From: Scytalidium lignicola
Taxonomy: Eukaryota; Ascomycota; Leotiomycetes
NCBI GenBank assembly: GCA_002812745.2
Contig: NCSJ02000290.1
Span: 1 to 54,640 of the forward strand
Reading direction: 5' to 3'
DNA length: 54,640 nucleotides
Part shown: in pieces, positions 1 through 10,448 of the stretch
Numbering within the stretch: the first letter of the stretch is position 1
How the letters are laid out: each line of letters begins with the position of its first letter
Position numbers and translations under genes: made by a program
The notes under the pieces: model-generated
What the model was told of the DNA's origin: nothing
Database searches by the model: none
What the model saw: only the letters and a program-made list of their open reading frames with translations

Positions 1-174
1 AGTAAATGTGCAGGGCAGTTTCTGTAGAGAAGAATTGGATTTAGTTTTGAGAGGAAAGGTTTTGGGGGGATGTGATGTAGGTGAGAAGAATTTTTTTAAT
101 ATGAATTGGAGGGAGGAGAGGGGGAATGGTACCTGGGCATCTGTCAGGATGGCGTCGATGTCGTAGTACGACAT
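1..174 (-). CDS. PSF3: GINS complex subunit Psf3, 5' end (partial)
   Basis: Psf3 is one of the four GINS subunits that work with Cdc45 and Mcm2-7 as the replicative helicase in the nucleus. Exon 1 (174 down to 133) encodes MSYYDIDAILTDAQ and ends at a GTACCA donor. A 111-bp intron ends in CTACAG at 22-24. Exon 2 (21 down to 1) continues KLPCTFT and leaves the window. The opening MSYYD-DAILTDAQK-PCTF is the standard start of fungal Psf3, as recalled from the family. Only 21 codons are visible, so the identification rests on that N-terminal signature. It is divergent from the SOD gene and shares its upstream region. Confidence 0.82.
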   Translation of the reverse strand, partial: MSYYDIDAILTDAQVPFPLSSLQFILKKFFSPTSHPPKTFPLKTKSNSSLQKLPCTFT

Positions 175-634
175 TTCTTTCTTTCTTATGGATTAGGTTT
201 TTGTTTTGTTTTGCTTCTAATCGCGCGTGCAATTAGAAGGAGTTTTCTGCGATAATAAAGATTTTATCCTTATGGTTATTCATAAATCATCGAAATCGTC
301 AGTGGTAGATTTTGTACGAACTTATCTCCAAACGCGTCTTTGATAGCGGAGATAATCCCGTTACGGCAACCCTCAAGATCCTCGGCCGAACTCGCCCTGA
401 CTTTTCCGCTAGTTTCTGCCTGAGGAGTTAGGCACACATGACGTTTACCATAACAATCCAAGTTCCAGAGCTTCGATCTCGGATCTCGATTATAAAGCTT
501 TCGTTGTCTTTCTTTCCAATTGTCACATTAACATCGCATTGTCGGCGATTCTCTTAACAGTCTCGTCATTCACAAGCTAAGGTCGATTAATATAAGTCAC
601 TTCTCGTAACAGAATTGAGCTGCTATCCGTCATC
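175..634. promoter_or_regulatory. Shared intergenic region between divergent PSF3 and MnSOD
   Basis: This 460-bp stretch separates two genes transcribed away from each other and must hold both promoters. I see a T-rich run next to the PSF3 start and a CT-rich stretch around 500-520, but no clear TATA box that fixes a start. Two short minus-strand frames here lack support as genes. Confidence 0.5.
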
Positions 635-1646
635 ATGTCCAGTGCACTTCTTCGTTCTACCGCGTCTGCTCGCTCAGCCCTCCGTGGAGTCACAGCTGCA
701 AAGAGAGCTGCTGCGATAAGCAGCACCACCTTCACCCGTGGAAAGGCTACCCTCCCAGATCTGCCATGTATGTGATTTCCTCAATGCTCTGTTGACAATC
801 CCCCTCCCACTAGCTACCCCTCCTGTCACTTCTTCAAATACGGCTTCATACCTAGCAACCCTCTGCTTATCTCTGCATCATGTATACCAATTGAAACTGA
901 CCTTTTCACTTAGATGACTATGGTGCGCTCGAGCCCGCCATCTCCGGCAAGATCATGGAGCTACACCACTCGAAACACCACCAGACCTATGTCAATTCAT
1001 TCAATACCGCATCCGAGCAATTGGCAGCTGCTGAAGATAAGAGTGACATTGCCACCCAGATCGCATTGCAGCCATTGATTAATTTCCACGGTGGTGGACA
1101 TCTGAACCACTCTTTGTTCTGGGAGAACTTGGCACCGAAGAACAATGGTGGGGGTGGTGAGCCCGAGGGAGCGTTGAAGGTATGTTATAGTTCTCTCAAT
1201 TTGTTTAGGAAAGAGACCTTTTTCGGTTTCAGGTTCTATTAATCTTCGACCTTTTCACTTTGCTTTAAATATTGGATTCAACGTCCTCTTTTGATATGCC
1301 AGATCGCCAATTGGTAGTTCAAAGACATCCATGGCTAATATCTCCCTAGACCACCATTGAATCCTCCTACGGGGACTTTTCCAGCTTCAAGAATAAGTTC
1401 AACACTGCCCTTGCTGGAATCCAAGGTTCTGGGTGGGCTTGGCTGGTAAAAGATACTCAAACCGGCCAAATTGAGATCAAGACATACGCCAACCAGGACC
1501 CCGTCGTTGGACGATATGTTCCTCTGCTTGGTGTTGATGCTTGGGAGCATGCGTACTACTTACAGTATGAGAACCGAAAGGCTGAGTACTTCAGTGCTAT
1601 CTGGGATGTAATTAACTGGAAGACTGTGGAGAAGAGGTTCAAATAG
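635..1646 (+). CDS. SOD2: Mitochondrial manganese superoxide dismutase
   Basis: The enzyme converts superoxide to peroxide and oxygen in the mitochondrial matrix. Exons are 635-767, 914-1179 and 1350-1646, giving 231 aa, a usual family length. Residues 1-38 are rich in Ser, Ala and Arg without acidic residues, as in a mitochondrial presequence. The mature part begins near ATLPDLPYDYGALEP. Metal-binding and core motifs are in order: HHSKHHQTY (about 62-70), [11 protein letters not shown], and [11 protein letters not shown] with its Asp and His ligands. GSGWAWL and the Mn-type context indicate the Fe/Mn family rather than Cu/Zn. Introns begin GTATGT (first) and GTATGT (second), and the reading phase is kept across both. 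The first intron splits a Tyr codon. Confidence 0.95.
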
Positions 1647-2449
1647 AGGAGTGGGATTTGTGCTCAGCATATGGAAGGAGGAGGACACAACCACTGAGTG
1701 GCATGCATGTAAGTTAGAAAGCCAATTGGATGCTGTTTGAATATCTGTCCGCCTCGCATTGGAATAAAGAATAAAATGCTCTTGTCAAAACGTCAATTGT
1801 ACAATAGGTGACTTTAATCGGCCATGCCCATCTATAGTGCACCATGTTGAAGCTACTGCTCGGTAGCTGCTTACACCTATTTTCCAACAACTAAGAATAC
1901 ATGTGATTACGTTACAGTCAATCGGTATACTTGTACAACTACGTCATCCAACATGGAGATAGGTACGCACCACATAAATCAGCTTTAATCTCTTACGATA
2001 TGGTCCCATTCAGGTGACTTCGGATGTTGTTGGATTCAAGTCATCTAAAAGACTTTACTGATATAGCCTTATTATCATCTCATTGTGCCTATGAGTATCA
2101 ATGTATTGTGGGAGAAAATATCTTGAATGGAATAGGTCATTATGTCGTGTGTAGTTCGTGACCCTGTATGACAAGAAGATGAATGAGACGTATACCTAGT
2201 CCTAATCTTGAGATACAGCTGTGCGACTACGGACTCATAAGTGGACAATTCTCAACTGTCACCGTTTTCCCTGAGTTACCGAACCGGTTCGTACAGCCGC
2301 TGCTTTTCGTCGTCATGTTTGATCCACGTCATCAGCCCGGCAGCTATACGGAGTGATTGACAAGGCCGTATGTTAACGCACTCAAAAAAGGTACGAGGAG
2401 TGTACTTGACATACTCCTTGTCCCTAGTTGTCTTCATCCATCTGATATT
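1647..2449. other. Intergenic, convergent SOD and MATE genes
   Basis: About 800 bp between two convergent 3' ends. AATAAAGAATAAAATG at 1763-1778 is a plausible polyadenylation signal for the SOD transcript. I see no supported gene in the rest. Confidence 0.5.
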
Positions 2450-4018
2450 TCAGCTAAGTCTTCCTATCTTCTTTGCCTCATGATCCCACTTGATTGTTGC
2501 TATGAATGCTGTCTGTGAGACTAGTAATGTTCCACTACCGGTAATAATACCAGCCCAAAGTCCAAATACTCCTAGATCTCTATGGAAACATAGATACCAT
2601 GAAGTCGTCAGCCCGGCACCATAATACGCCAGAATATTGCAGAAGCCAGCCACGTGAACTTTCCCGGCTCCACGAAGAATACCACTTGCGCCATTATTTG
2701 CTAGATCCAAGACCTGAAAGCATGCCATCAAAGGGAGTACACGAGCTACTTGCCGGACAACCGATTCATCTTTTGAAAAGATATATCCGTACGAGTTCTG
2801 GACTGAGAGAATTGCTACAAATTCGATGAACCCTAGAACACAAGCAACGATGTAAGGACCGCGGACTGCAAATCTTGCCCCCTGGCCATTTTCGGCCCCG
2901 AGAAGATTACCGATTCGATGGCTTGCGGCCACCCCAAGGCCAAGTGGTAGTGTATACAGGATAATATCGGATGTCATAATTATCTATCAGGATATTAGCC
3001 CCAGAATAGTGGTGGCACGTTTCCTACCCATACTCACCCCTTGAGCTGCAATAGAGATGGGATCCAATCGCGTTGCCATCATTGCTATTATCTCAAAACT
3101 ACAAATGGTAAGCTTATATCTCGATATAATAGATCAAAATGCCTTTGCTCACCTCCATCCCTCGGTAGCTACTGTTAGAATCCCGGGGACAGCCAACTTC
3201 AAAAATCTTGTCCAATCTTGGAGGCTCCCTATCGTAAAACCACACCAGCATTTTCTCACTTCTTTGTTAACGATTGAGTAGAGCACTAGACAAACTAAGG
3301 ACGAAAGGTGGTAAACAGTATGCGCTAAAGGAGCGCCCAAAAGGCCCAATCCTGCAATGTTGACCAAAATTATATTGGCAACCACTCCAATGGCGCTAGA
3401 TATGATAATGATCCACCCAACTGGATAGCTATGGCCCTGAACCTGAAGAAATTTCTTGAAACATTCAGCTGGCACCTGTAGTAAGCCACCGGGTATGAAA
3501 ACACGGAGGAAAAAACATGTCTCCATAGCGAAATCTGGTTCCTGCCCGAGGGCTATGAACAAATGCCCTGAGAACCACCACAGTGGTGCGATAAAGACTA
3601 GATATAGTGCAGCTAGAATTATAATGCCCCGTTGTAGGTATTGGCCCGAAATATGAGGGTGATAATCGGCGGAGGTAATTGCTTGTGAGCAGAGGGTATC
3701 TAGGGCAGTGGCACCGCCGATAGCAACCATTGCCCCCGTTACTTGGGTAAACATGTATCCATAGGAAGCTACGCTCAATTCGAAAGTCCCTCGTCCTCCA
3801 ACAATAAAGGTACTTAGCGCTTGAACAATATTTTGGAGCGCAAATGTCAGTGCAATTGGGATCGTAGCATGAGTAAGGAGTCTAAGTTCCGGTGAATATC
3901 TCAGCTTTTCAGAATCATATCTTTGTCGTGTTATAACCTCATTGTGAGGAGGATTTCCTAGGAGTGAGGTACGTTCATCCATCTGTGTATGTTCTTGAAA
4001 TTGTGTGTGTTGAAACAT
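2450..4018 (-). CDS. MATE-family multidrug/toxin efflux transporter
   Basis: A MATE antiporter exports organic compounds or drugs in exchange for protons or sodium across a plasma or vacuolar membrane. Three exons (4018-3153, 3098-3038, 2983-2450) give 486 aa, normal for the family. Both introns are 54 bp with GTGAG donors. After an acidic, polar N-terminus (MDERTSLLGNPP), about twelve hydrophobic segments follow in two halves. Family features include the early PIALTFALQNI helix and, in the second half, VAASHRIGNLLGAENG, matching the conserved R-GN-LGA element of eukaryotic MATEs. The small middle exon carries FEIIAIMATRLDPISIAAQ, which matches the usual Q-containing segment. The substrate cannot be read from sequence. 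Confidence 0.92.
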
Positions 4019-4445
4019 TGTGGGTGACGGAAAGTTTTCATGATGTACAAGCTGTTGCCCGTCGGAGATAAGCGCTATTGTTATCTATTCGAATTACTAT
4101 CGGCCGCCACTCCAGTCGACGGCTTCCATGCATAATTATGAGCTAAAAGGAAGTTGTAAAAGCAGTTTAATTTTAAGTGTATATAAGTTAGAATAACTTT
4201 AATTCTCAGAGTTGTAGTAAAAGTACAACCATACACATGCAAGCATACTGTAAGAGAATATGGTATGTACGGTTGGCTACGTGCGGTAATATGGTAGGTG
4301 ATCGAGCTGTATAGCTACAGAGTGCTGAGTGCAACCAACTAATCAGAAGGTAGAGCGCGGTAAAATAGAAGGGAAAAAGGCTTGTATATTATAGCTACTA
4401 CAGCTACTACTACATATATGTGGGATCACGTGATATAAGACAGCA

Positions 4446-4707
4446 GAGGTCGCGGTAATATGTAACGGGATTTATGCCCAGGCACTAATTATTTGGCGCC
4501 AGAAATGCCCTATAGTTAGGGCGGTCGTCAGGCTGTCAGTGCCCTATAATTATAGGGCACTTCAGGCATCTCATTCACTAAAAGGTCTGTAACATCCAAT
4601 GGCGCACACAATACTAGCGGGATTATTCCTAGACTAGCATAGCGCTAAAAGCTACTAGTAGCATTTAGTGGCTTGGCGTAATTCCTGTTACATATTACCG
4701 TGACCTC
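4446..4707. mobile_element. MITE-like element with ~26-bp terminal inverted repeats
   Basis: The left end GAGGTCGCGGTAATATGTAA (4446 onward) is matched in inverted orientation by the right end ending at 4707, whose complement reads GAGGTCACGGTAATATGTAA. The first 24 positions differ at two sites, both G/A. The element is 262 bp and has no coding capacity, so it looks like a non-autonomous DNA transposon. A perfect 22-bp palindrome lies inside it. I could not define a convincing target-site duplication at the flanks, so the exact ends are uncertain. Confidence 0.6.
4539..4560. repeat. Perfect 22-bp palindrome inside the TIR element
   Basis: The half-site GTGCCCTATAA is followed directly by its exact reverse complement, with no spacer. 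A partial second copy (ATGCCCTATAGTTAGGGC) starts at 4505. It could form a cruciform in DNA or be an internal subrepeat of the element. Confidence 0.75.
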
Positions 4708-4735
4708 CGTACAGAGTACCCAAATACAAATCCAG

Positions 4736-5452
4736 ATGTACGATATGGGTGAAGCCCTTTGCTCTATCCTTTGGCAAGAAAGAGAACGCTGGCGTTTCGA
4801 TGATGAGCAAGCTTATATTGCTTTTCGGGAGGATAATACTGGCACAGTTTGTATATCCTTTATATCATGTCATTTAGATGACTGCTAACTATTGAAAAAG
4901 TTATGCGCCGGTGGTGGATTTTGCTGGTCGATCCTTGCAACGATTAAATGGAAGGCTACTGCCATCGAACCTCTAAACCATAATCAAATATCACAAGACC
5001 AGCAAAGCCCGCATCTCCTTGGCCAGCTTAATCTCGAAATCACTCTCACCAAAGATTTGCCATCATGGGCGCAAAACGGTCTTCATGCCAAAAATCCGAT
5101 GTTAAATGGAGGTGCTCTTACAGATGATGCTTTCCAACCTAAATCATTCCTTGTCAGAATTGAGCAAGGCAAATTTGCAACACCTGCTAACATTGAGGTG
5201 GGATTTTCCCCTGACTGTGACGCAAATTATACAAAACGCCTAGTATTTAATAGATCACCATATCCCCCAGAATCTGAGTGGAAAGAAGCTTGGAAGGAAG
5301 ATTGGTTAGATTTTGAAGGACATAATTGGTGGGATTGCAAAGAATTTGTTGGTTACTTCTTGCCTAATCCTTCCGTTAACATTGACGAATATCAAAAACA
5401 TGTTGCGCTTCTCCTCGAAAAAAGATTTTCTAACCATGTTAAACCTTCTTGA
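4736..5452 (+). CDS. Hypothetical protein, two exons (uncertain, possibly decayed)
   Basis: The frame from ATG 4736 (MYDMGEALCSILWQ...) runs to 4846. Removing a 54-bp intron with a rare GTTTGT donor (4847) and an AAAAAG acceptor (4900) joins it in phase to 4901-5452, for 220 aa. The intron contains a perfect TGCTAAC branch site. The more usual donor GTATAT at 4851 would instead give FMRRWWILLVDPCND and then a stop, after which a shifted frame carries on with KWKATAIEPL. The second reading looks more protein-like, so the gene may carry a one-base frameshift. The C-terminal part is rich in Trp and acidic residues. I recognise no domain. The TIR element ends only 28 bp upstream, so its 5' region may have been altered by insertion. 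Confidence 0.4.
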
Positions 5453-5836
5453 CGTCTCTCGGATTCTTAAGGATATTGTTACGGACCCTTCCACAAGGCT
5501 ACGGTCTTAGACTCAGTTAGCAATACAAACTATTGCTCTTACTATTGTCCTATCGATTGTGATCTCTACAGATAACTTCCACTAGCTATAACGCACACTC
5601 TGGCCTTAGCTATACCTGAAAGGCTTCAGTAAGTTACAGACATCTACCGTTCGATCGCTCACCCTACACTAGCGGGTTCTCCCCTAGACTCACCAAGCAT
5701 TACATACCAAAATCGGCAACAGTGAATAGTTACGCCACGACAACTTCTATTCCTTCTCTTCTCACCTTTGGCACACTGTAATCCCCCAAAAATTCTTTTA
5801 GAAATAATTCTCCGTGTTACCCTCATTGTCCATAAA
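5453..5836. other. Intergenic with a short copy of an upstream sequence
   Basis: The block at 5668-5690 (CACTAGCGGG...CCTAGACT) resembles 4613-4636 inside the TIR element, suggesting a second, more decayed repeat fragment. No gene is supported here. The start of the next coding frame at 5837 follows a T/C-mixed leader. Confidence 0.35.
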
Positions 5837-6280
5837 ATGCCTCCCAAGAAATCTTCAAAGGCTGCTGAAGAGCGAAAGCCATTCAATCCGTCTCCGCTTG
5901 TTCTCTACCCGCCCGTGATAAGTGCTGAGGAGAGGATCAAGCAACTCAAAGAAGTATCAGAGCTTGAAGAAGGACAACGACAGAAACCGAATATCGAAAA
6001 ACTGATCGAGATGTACGAGAGTGGAGAGTTGAAAGCACTCAACATAGGGACGCGTATGTACCTTTGCAATGGCAAAGTAGTCGACAAGCTCCCTGAGCCT
6101 GGAACTCAGGAAGGGCCGATCTGGGAAGAAGTGAGTTATTACGTTCTATTACCATTACCATTTATCTAACTTGAAGTTCTTGTCATTCGAATATTCATTG
6201 GCACAAAGTCCAGTAATTAACTGATCACTCCACCACCATAGCTATCCGAAGGCTACCTCATTCGGTTTGCATCCCAATAG
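5837..6280 (+). CDS. Small hypothetical protein, 110 aa
   Basis: Exons are 5837-6130 and 6242-6280, joined in phase 0 across a 111-bp intron with a GTGAGT donor and an ACCATAG acceptor. The product starts MPPKKSSKAAEERKPFNPSP, a basic and polar N-terminus that would suit a nuclear or nucleic-acid-associated protein. A charged, probably helical stretch follows (ISAEERIKQLKEVSELEEGQ, about 32-51), and the C-terminal part includes IGTRMYLCNGKVVDKLPEPG and ends LIRFASQ. The start is the first ATG with a purine at -3 (AAAATGC). There is no signal peptide or membrane segment. I do not recognise the family. Confidence 0.62.
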
Positions 6281-6320
6281 TCACATGAATGAGATATGTG
6301 AGGTGCAAACTTTCGTTTGA

Positions 6321-6808
6321 TGGCACAATACGGTGGTGATCCAAAATGTTACTACAACTGTTATAATCGCAAATGACACCGGGAGCGCTCGACAATTTAC
6401 TTTTGATGCCGACTTGATAGCGTTGGGCCACAATGCAGCTACCTATCAGGGTGGCGCCGGCTTTGGGAATATGCAAACAGCTGCTGGTGGCGTCATGCGG
6501 TCTTAAGATTACCCATGACCAATATTTACTACTACAAGACGAGTGAAGTTGGTTTTGAAGAGAAAAAAGGGAACGCCAGTACGTTAATCAATATTGAGAT
6601 GTAGATTGTTGATGCGGCTGGAAATCCCCTGACCAAGTGGTTTAAAGAAACCACGGCAATTGTACCAGCCGCACATGGAATCCCCATAATATCAGGATTG
6701 GAAATGCGGAAGTTGTTATACTTTGGTACGGCGCCTGGAGACACCAACTTATATGTTGCAAAGAGGAAATCCGACCTCATGCGGGAGCTTCCAACGGTAC
6801 AATCATGA
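6321..6808 (+). pseudogene. Broken coding frame of unknown function
   Basis: Two adjoining frames look protein-coding but are not continuous. The first (6324-6506) reads ...VVIQNVTTTVIIANDTGSA... through GGAGFGNMQTAAGGVMRS and stops. The second, shifted by one base, reads LPMTNIYYYKTSEVGFEEKK..., meets a TAG near 6603, and then stays open as IVDAAGNPLTKWFKETTAIV... to a TGA at 6808. Moving frame in the GGTGGCGTC stretch and reading the TAG as Gln would give one domain-sized protein. No intron I could find removes both breaks. The 5' end has no in-frame ATG. I infer a RIP-decayed or otherwise mutated gene, though a sequencing error could account for the frame change. Confidence 0.42.
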
Positions 6809-7456
6809 ACAACTGTAATCAATCATTTAGATACCCAATCACAGTTGTCCTCGCAAAGCTACTATGGTATCAGGAACTTAACATTATAATATTCATTAAA
6901 TTCTACATAACACGTAATATGCATATAACTTCTAATTCAAAACACGTCGCTGCCCAAAGTAGTACAGTACAGTAACTTTTAGATTGCAACTTTGACATCA
7001 CTTGCAATCGCCTCCTTCTCGGCCTCACTTGCAGTGTTGCTTCCCCAGTATATCCAATCGCGGAGGCTATCTCACTGGTAACTACCAAGTCATCCATCAA
7101 ATACAGCTTTCCAAGATCTTCCTCATCAGTCCTAACCGGGATCGGAGACGGTGTTGTGAGAGCTCCGTAAATATAAACACCTCATTTCTCGCCAACGATG
7201 ACCAAATCTTTGATAACCACGCCGCAATTACAGTTTCTTTTAATAGACTGGAACCTAGGTATAAGATTGATTGATTAAATGTTGATAAAACCGAAGACTA
7301 ATTATGAGAATATTTAAAAGCAGCTTCAAATATACGCCGATAGAAATATTATCAAATTATCCATGATTTCCAAATTCCTTTCACACTCAGGCAAAACCCA
7401 ACACTAGGTTAATCACGATCTCACAAGGGGAACTGAAACCCCTCTTTCACGCAAAT
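6809..7456. other. Intergenic, nothing supported
   Basis: About 650 bp, AT-rich, between the broken frame and the 3' end of the monooxygenase gene. The short frames on both strands lack start context and coding character. I see no repeats or RNA genes. Confidence 0.4.
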
Positions 7457-9499
7457 CTAAACCTTCACAAAAGGGTCATCAAAATACCACACCGGATCTC
7501 CATCTGGGTCCAACTCAGTATGGGTATATCCATTCCCCATAAACTGAAACCTATTCTTATTTCTATAGACAATCTCATAGTCTTCGTATCTAGGAGTCTT
7601 CAACATCTCAAAATAATGCAATCTGCTACCCGGGTAAATCGCAGTTACGGGGCCATGCTGCTTTCCCATCTTGAACCAAGATCGACAGGGCGAGGACCAG
7701 GCTAATCGCTTCATGAGTTCGTGCGTGTGGTTGAAGAGTTCTTGTGCTACTTCGAGCTTTGGTGAGAAAGATTTGATGTCCTCAGTCTGGAACTTCTCGA
7801 TCATCTGGAACATGTAGCGGGTGTGCCATTCTAGAATTGGGATGAGGGAGCTGTGGCTTGCGGGGCCGTTGGGACCGATGAGCACTGCAATTTGGATTAA
7901 GTATTTCAAAGTTAGATCTGCTAACAAAAGATTTCCACTTACGGAATAGATTCGGGAACTTTGGAGCCGTGATACTCAAGTATGCTTTCGGGACTTCTCC
8001 GAATTCTTCTTTTATATTTGCACCGTTCTGTCCAAAAACATCGAAATGAGGTGTAAATGAGACGTCGAAACCAGTTGCACAGATAACCACGTCTGCTTTG
8101 TGCTCCACCCCAGATTCATCAACAACACCATCCTTGCTGAAGTTGATCACAGACTTGTTCACTACTTGGACATTATCTTTAGTCAGAGATTGCAGATATC
8201 CTGGCCCCGGGGTCATTCTTCGACAGCCGAGATCATATTTTGGGATCATCTTTTCTGCTAGCTCAGCATTTCCAAGCTGCTCTGTCATCATGTTGGCAAT
8301 TAGTTCGCGAGAATTCTTTTGATCTTTGCTTGTTCGTTGCATCTACGAGAATGTTAGATATATTATCGATTTAAAGTGTTGAACTAATGGGAAATTACCA
8401 ATGTAAAACGCTTGTTGAGCTCTCCTTCGATATCACGACAGTACTTGGCTAGAGCAGCAGGATCCTTCTGGAATGTCTCAATCTGCTCTTTCGAATCTGG
8501 TGATATTAGCTTCCGTCCATGATTTATCTTCGTAAATTTATACTCACATTCAAAATTTGTTCCTCCTGGAGCTGCATACTTCGCTCCAAAACCGGTGGTA
8601 ACCCATACTGGTGAGCGGAGGAAAGGTATCAATTTCCCCACCACGGGTTGGATGTTAGGAATGATTTGTATTGCCGATGATCCCCCTCCAATGACTACTA
8701 CGGTTTTCCCATTGAGGTCATATGAGCTATCCCACGCTGCACTATGCATGAGTTTTCCTTCAAATTGTTCTATCCCAGGGAGATCTGGGAATTTGTATGA
8801 GCTGCGAGAGGTTCAGTATCTGCTTGAAGCTTGAAAGCCTGGTTTGAGAGAAACTGACTTAAGTACTCCAGTACCATTTGCCAAGATTTCGCATTGATCT
8901 TCAAATGGAGTACCATCAGGTCCGACCAGCTTGAGTCTCCAAACACCAACTTCTTCATCCCAGGTGGCTGATTCCACTTTGGTGTTGAATTTAACGTATT
9001 TCTCCAGGCCGTATTTTGTTGCAACATGCTTCATATATCTCCATATCTCCTCCGAAGAGGAATAAAACTTGCTCCAGTTAGGATTCTTCTCCCACGTGAA
9101 TTGACTGCCCAGTCTTCGCGTCAGCTATGCCCCTCTAAAAATGTCCATCATCTAGTATGTCAAACAAGAATCTTACTAGCTATGACTAGGAATGTCACAA
9201 GTGCATCCAGGATATCGGTTCTCCAACCAGGTTCCACCAACATCATTGTTCTTCTCGTAAATCTGAAGCTCCACGTTTTCAAGCAGCCGTTCAGCCTTGT
9301 ATGCTATTTGCAGCCCCGCAGCCCCAGCACCAACGCAGACCAGTCGTACACGTCGTTTTGTAAATAGTGGCTGCTCAGTTATGCGATAGCCATCAAAGTC
9401 TTGGTTATACCACTCATTCTCATGGTGTGCTGTGCTATCCGGGATCATAGCGTCATGATCTGGTGCTGCTGAGATGGATATGACACGTGCATCCCCCAT
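7457..9499 (-). CDS. FAD-dependent Baeyer-Villiger-type monooxygenase
   Basis: This class of flavoenzyme uses NADPH and oxygen to insert oxygen next to a ketone, giving an ester or lactone. Six exons (9499-9177, 9104-8859, 8801-8548, 8496-8399, 8342-7943, 7884-7457) keep phase throughout and give 582 aa. GAGAAG at residues 58-63 is the FAD Rossmann loop, GGTWLENRYPGCTCD is typical of BVMOs, FEGKLMHSAAWD (203-214) fits the BVMO fingerprint FxGxxxHxxxW[PD], and GGGSSAIQ is the second (NADPH) Rossmann motif. There is no signal peptide, so it is probably cytosolic. It is in the same orientation as the downstream-numbered esterase gene (10449-11710), a pairing that suggests ketone to ester to acid plus alcohol. 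The substrate is unknown. Confidence 0.93.
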
Positions 9500-10448
9500 G
9501 TTTGCAGCTGTGAGCAGGAAGGATTGTAAGAAGGATTAGAGGGATAACTTTAGAGCTGGGGAATGCTGGCTGGATCAAGTGGGTGGGAAGTTACGGCGAC
9601 GTGTTTGGAAGGAAACAATTAATTAATTAGATAAGGACTGTAAGATATTTAATGATAACTAAGATCGTTCCTCTAACATTACCTTGATCGGGTATATGCA
9701 GCCTAGAATGAGTTGTTATTTATTCTTCAAAAGCCGAGGACATCAGCTTAGAGGGAGGGGTTCCGGAGGGAGGGGTAGCTGTGGTCAGCAGCGTATCGAA
9801 CACAACCCACTTCTAGCTATCGGACGGTCCCATAACAGCTGCACGGCGAAGCAAACGTGTTAATTAGCGGAGATTGATCCCCGGGATACAGTTGCTAGTA
9901 ACGACAAGAAACTTCAGGGGAGCCAATTACCACCAGGACATATGCCTTGGAGAATTCGAGACAGCCATAAAAACTATGACCACATGTATGAACTGCAATT
10001 TCTTAAATAATGTGTAACTTTAAGCTTGAAGTTAGGTTTTAGTTAAGTAATAAAGATTTCACAATGATTGAATTAAGTGAAAGGTTATTTAGAACGATAA
10101 TTAGCTTAGATGGAGTAGGAGGTTGAGATCTGAGGTTTGTACAAGGGAAGTTTTCTGGAAGAATAGAGTTCAGAACTTATAATGGAGAATGGCGTCCATG
10201 TAAAGTGAATACTTTAAAACTGAAAAGGCCACTACAGAAATAGGAGGAAGGATGTGGACCTGCATACAATAAAATTTATAGATTACAACAGAACTAGAGA
10301 TATAATAATTATTTAGAATGAAAATGGCTCACTTTTAAATGAGGACATGGCACATTAGATTTACAGCATTATATTCCCACATTATATAGTAAACATCATA
10401 ACCTACCACATGCAGGTACAATACATATAATCTAATTAGAGTCAGCTT
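9500..10448. other. Intergenic, promoter side of the BVMO gene
   Basis: About 950 bp between the BVMO start and the 3' end of the esterase, both on the minus strand. The part close to 9500-9900 should hold the BVMO promoter; the part from 10000 to 10448 is AT-rich. No further gene is supported. Confidence 0.4.

Larger units (their letters stand above)
4019..4735. repeat. Repeat-rich AT-biased intergenic region
   Basis: Between the MATE start and the next candidate gene lie several repeat signatures. Around 4340-4392 is a stretch beginning near AATCAGAAGGTAGAGCG that contains GTAAAATAGAAGG and AAGGCTTG; a diverged copy lies at about 51845-51896. The short AAGTACAACCA block also occurs in both places (4221 and 51800 regions). 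The differences are largely G/A and C/T transitions, as expected of RIP-damaged copies. The TIR element (separate entry) follows at 4446-4707. Confidence 0.5.
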
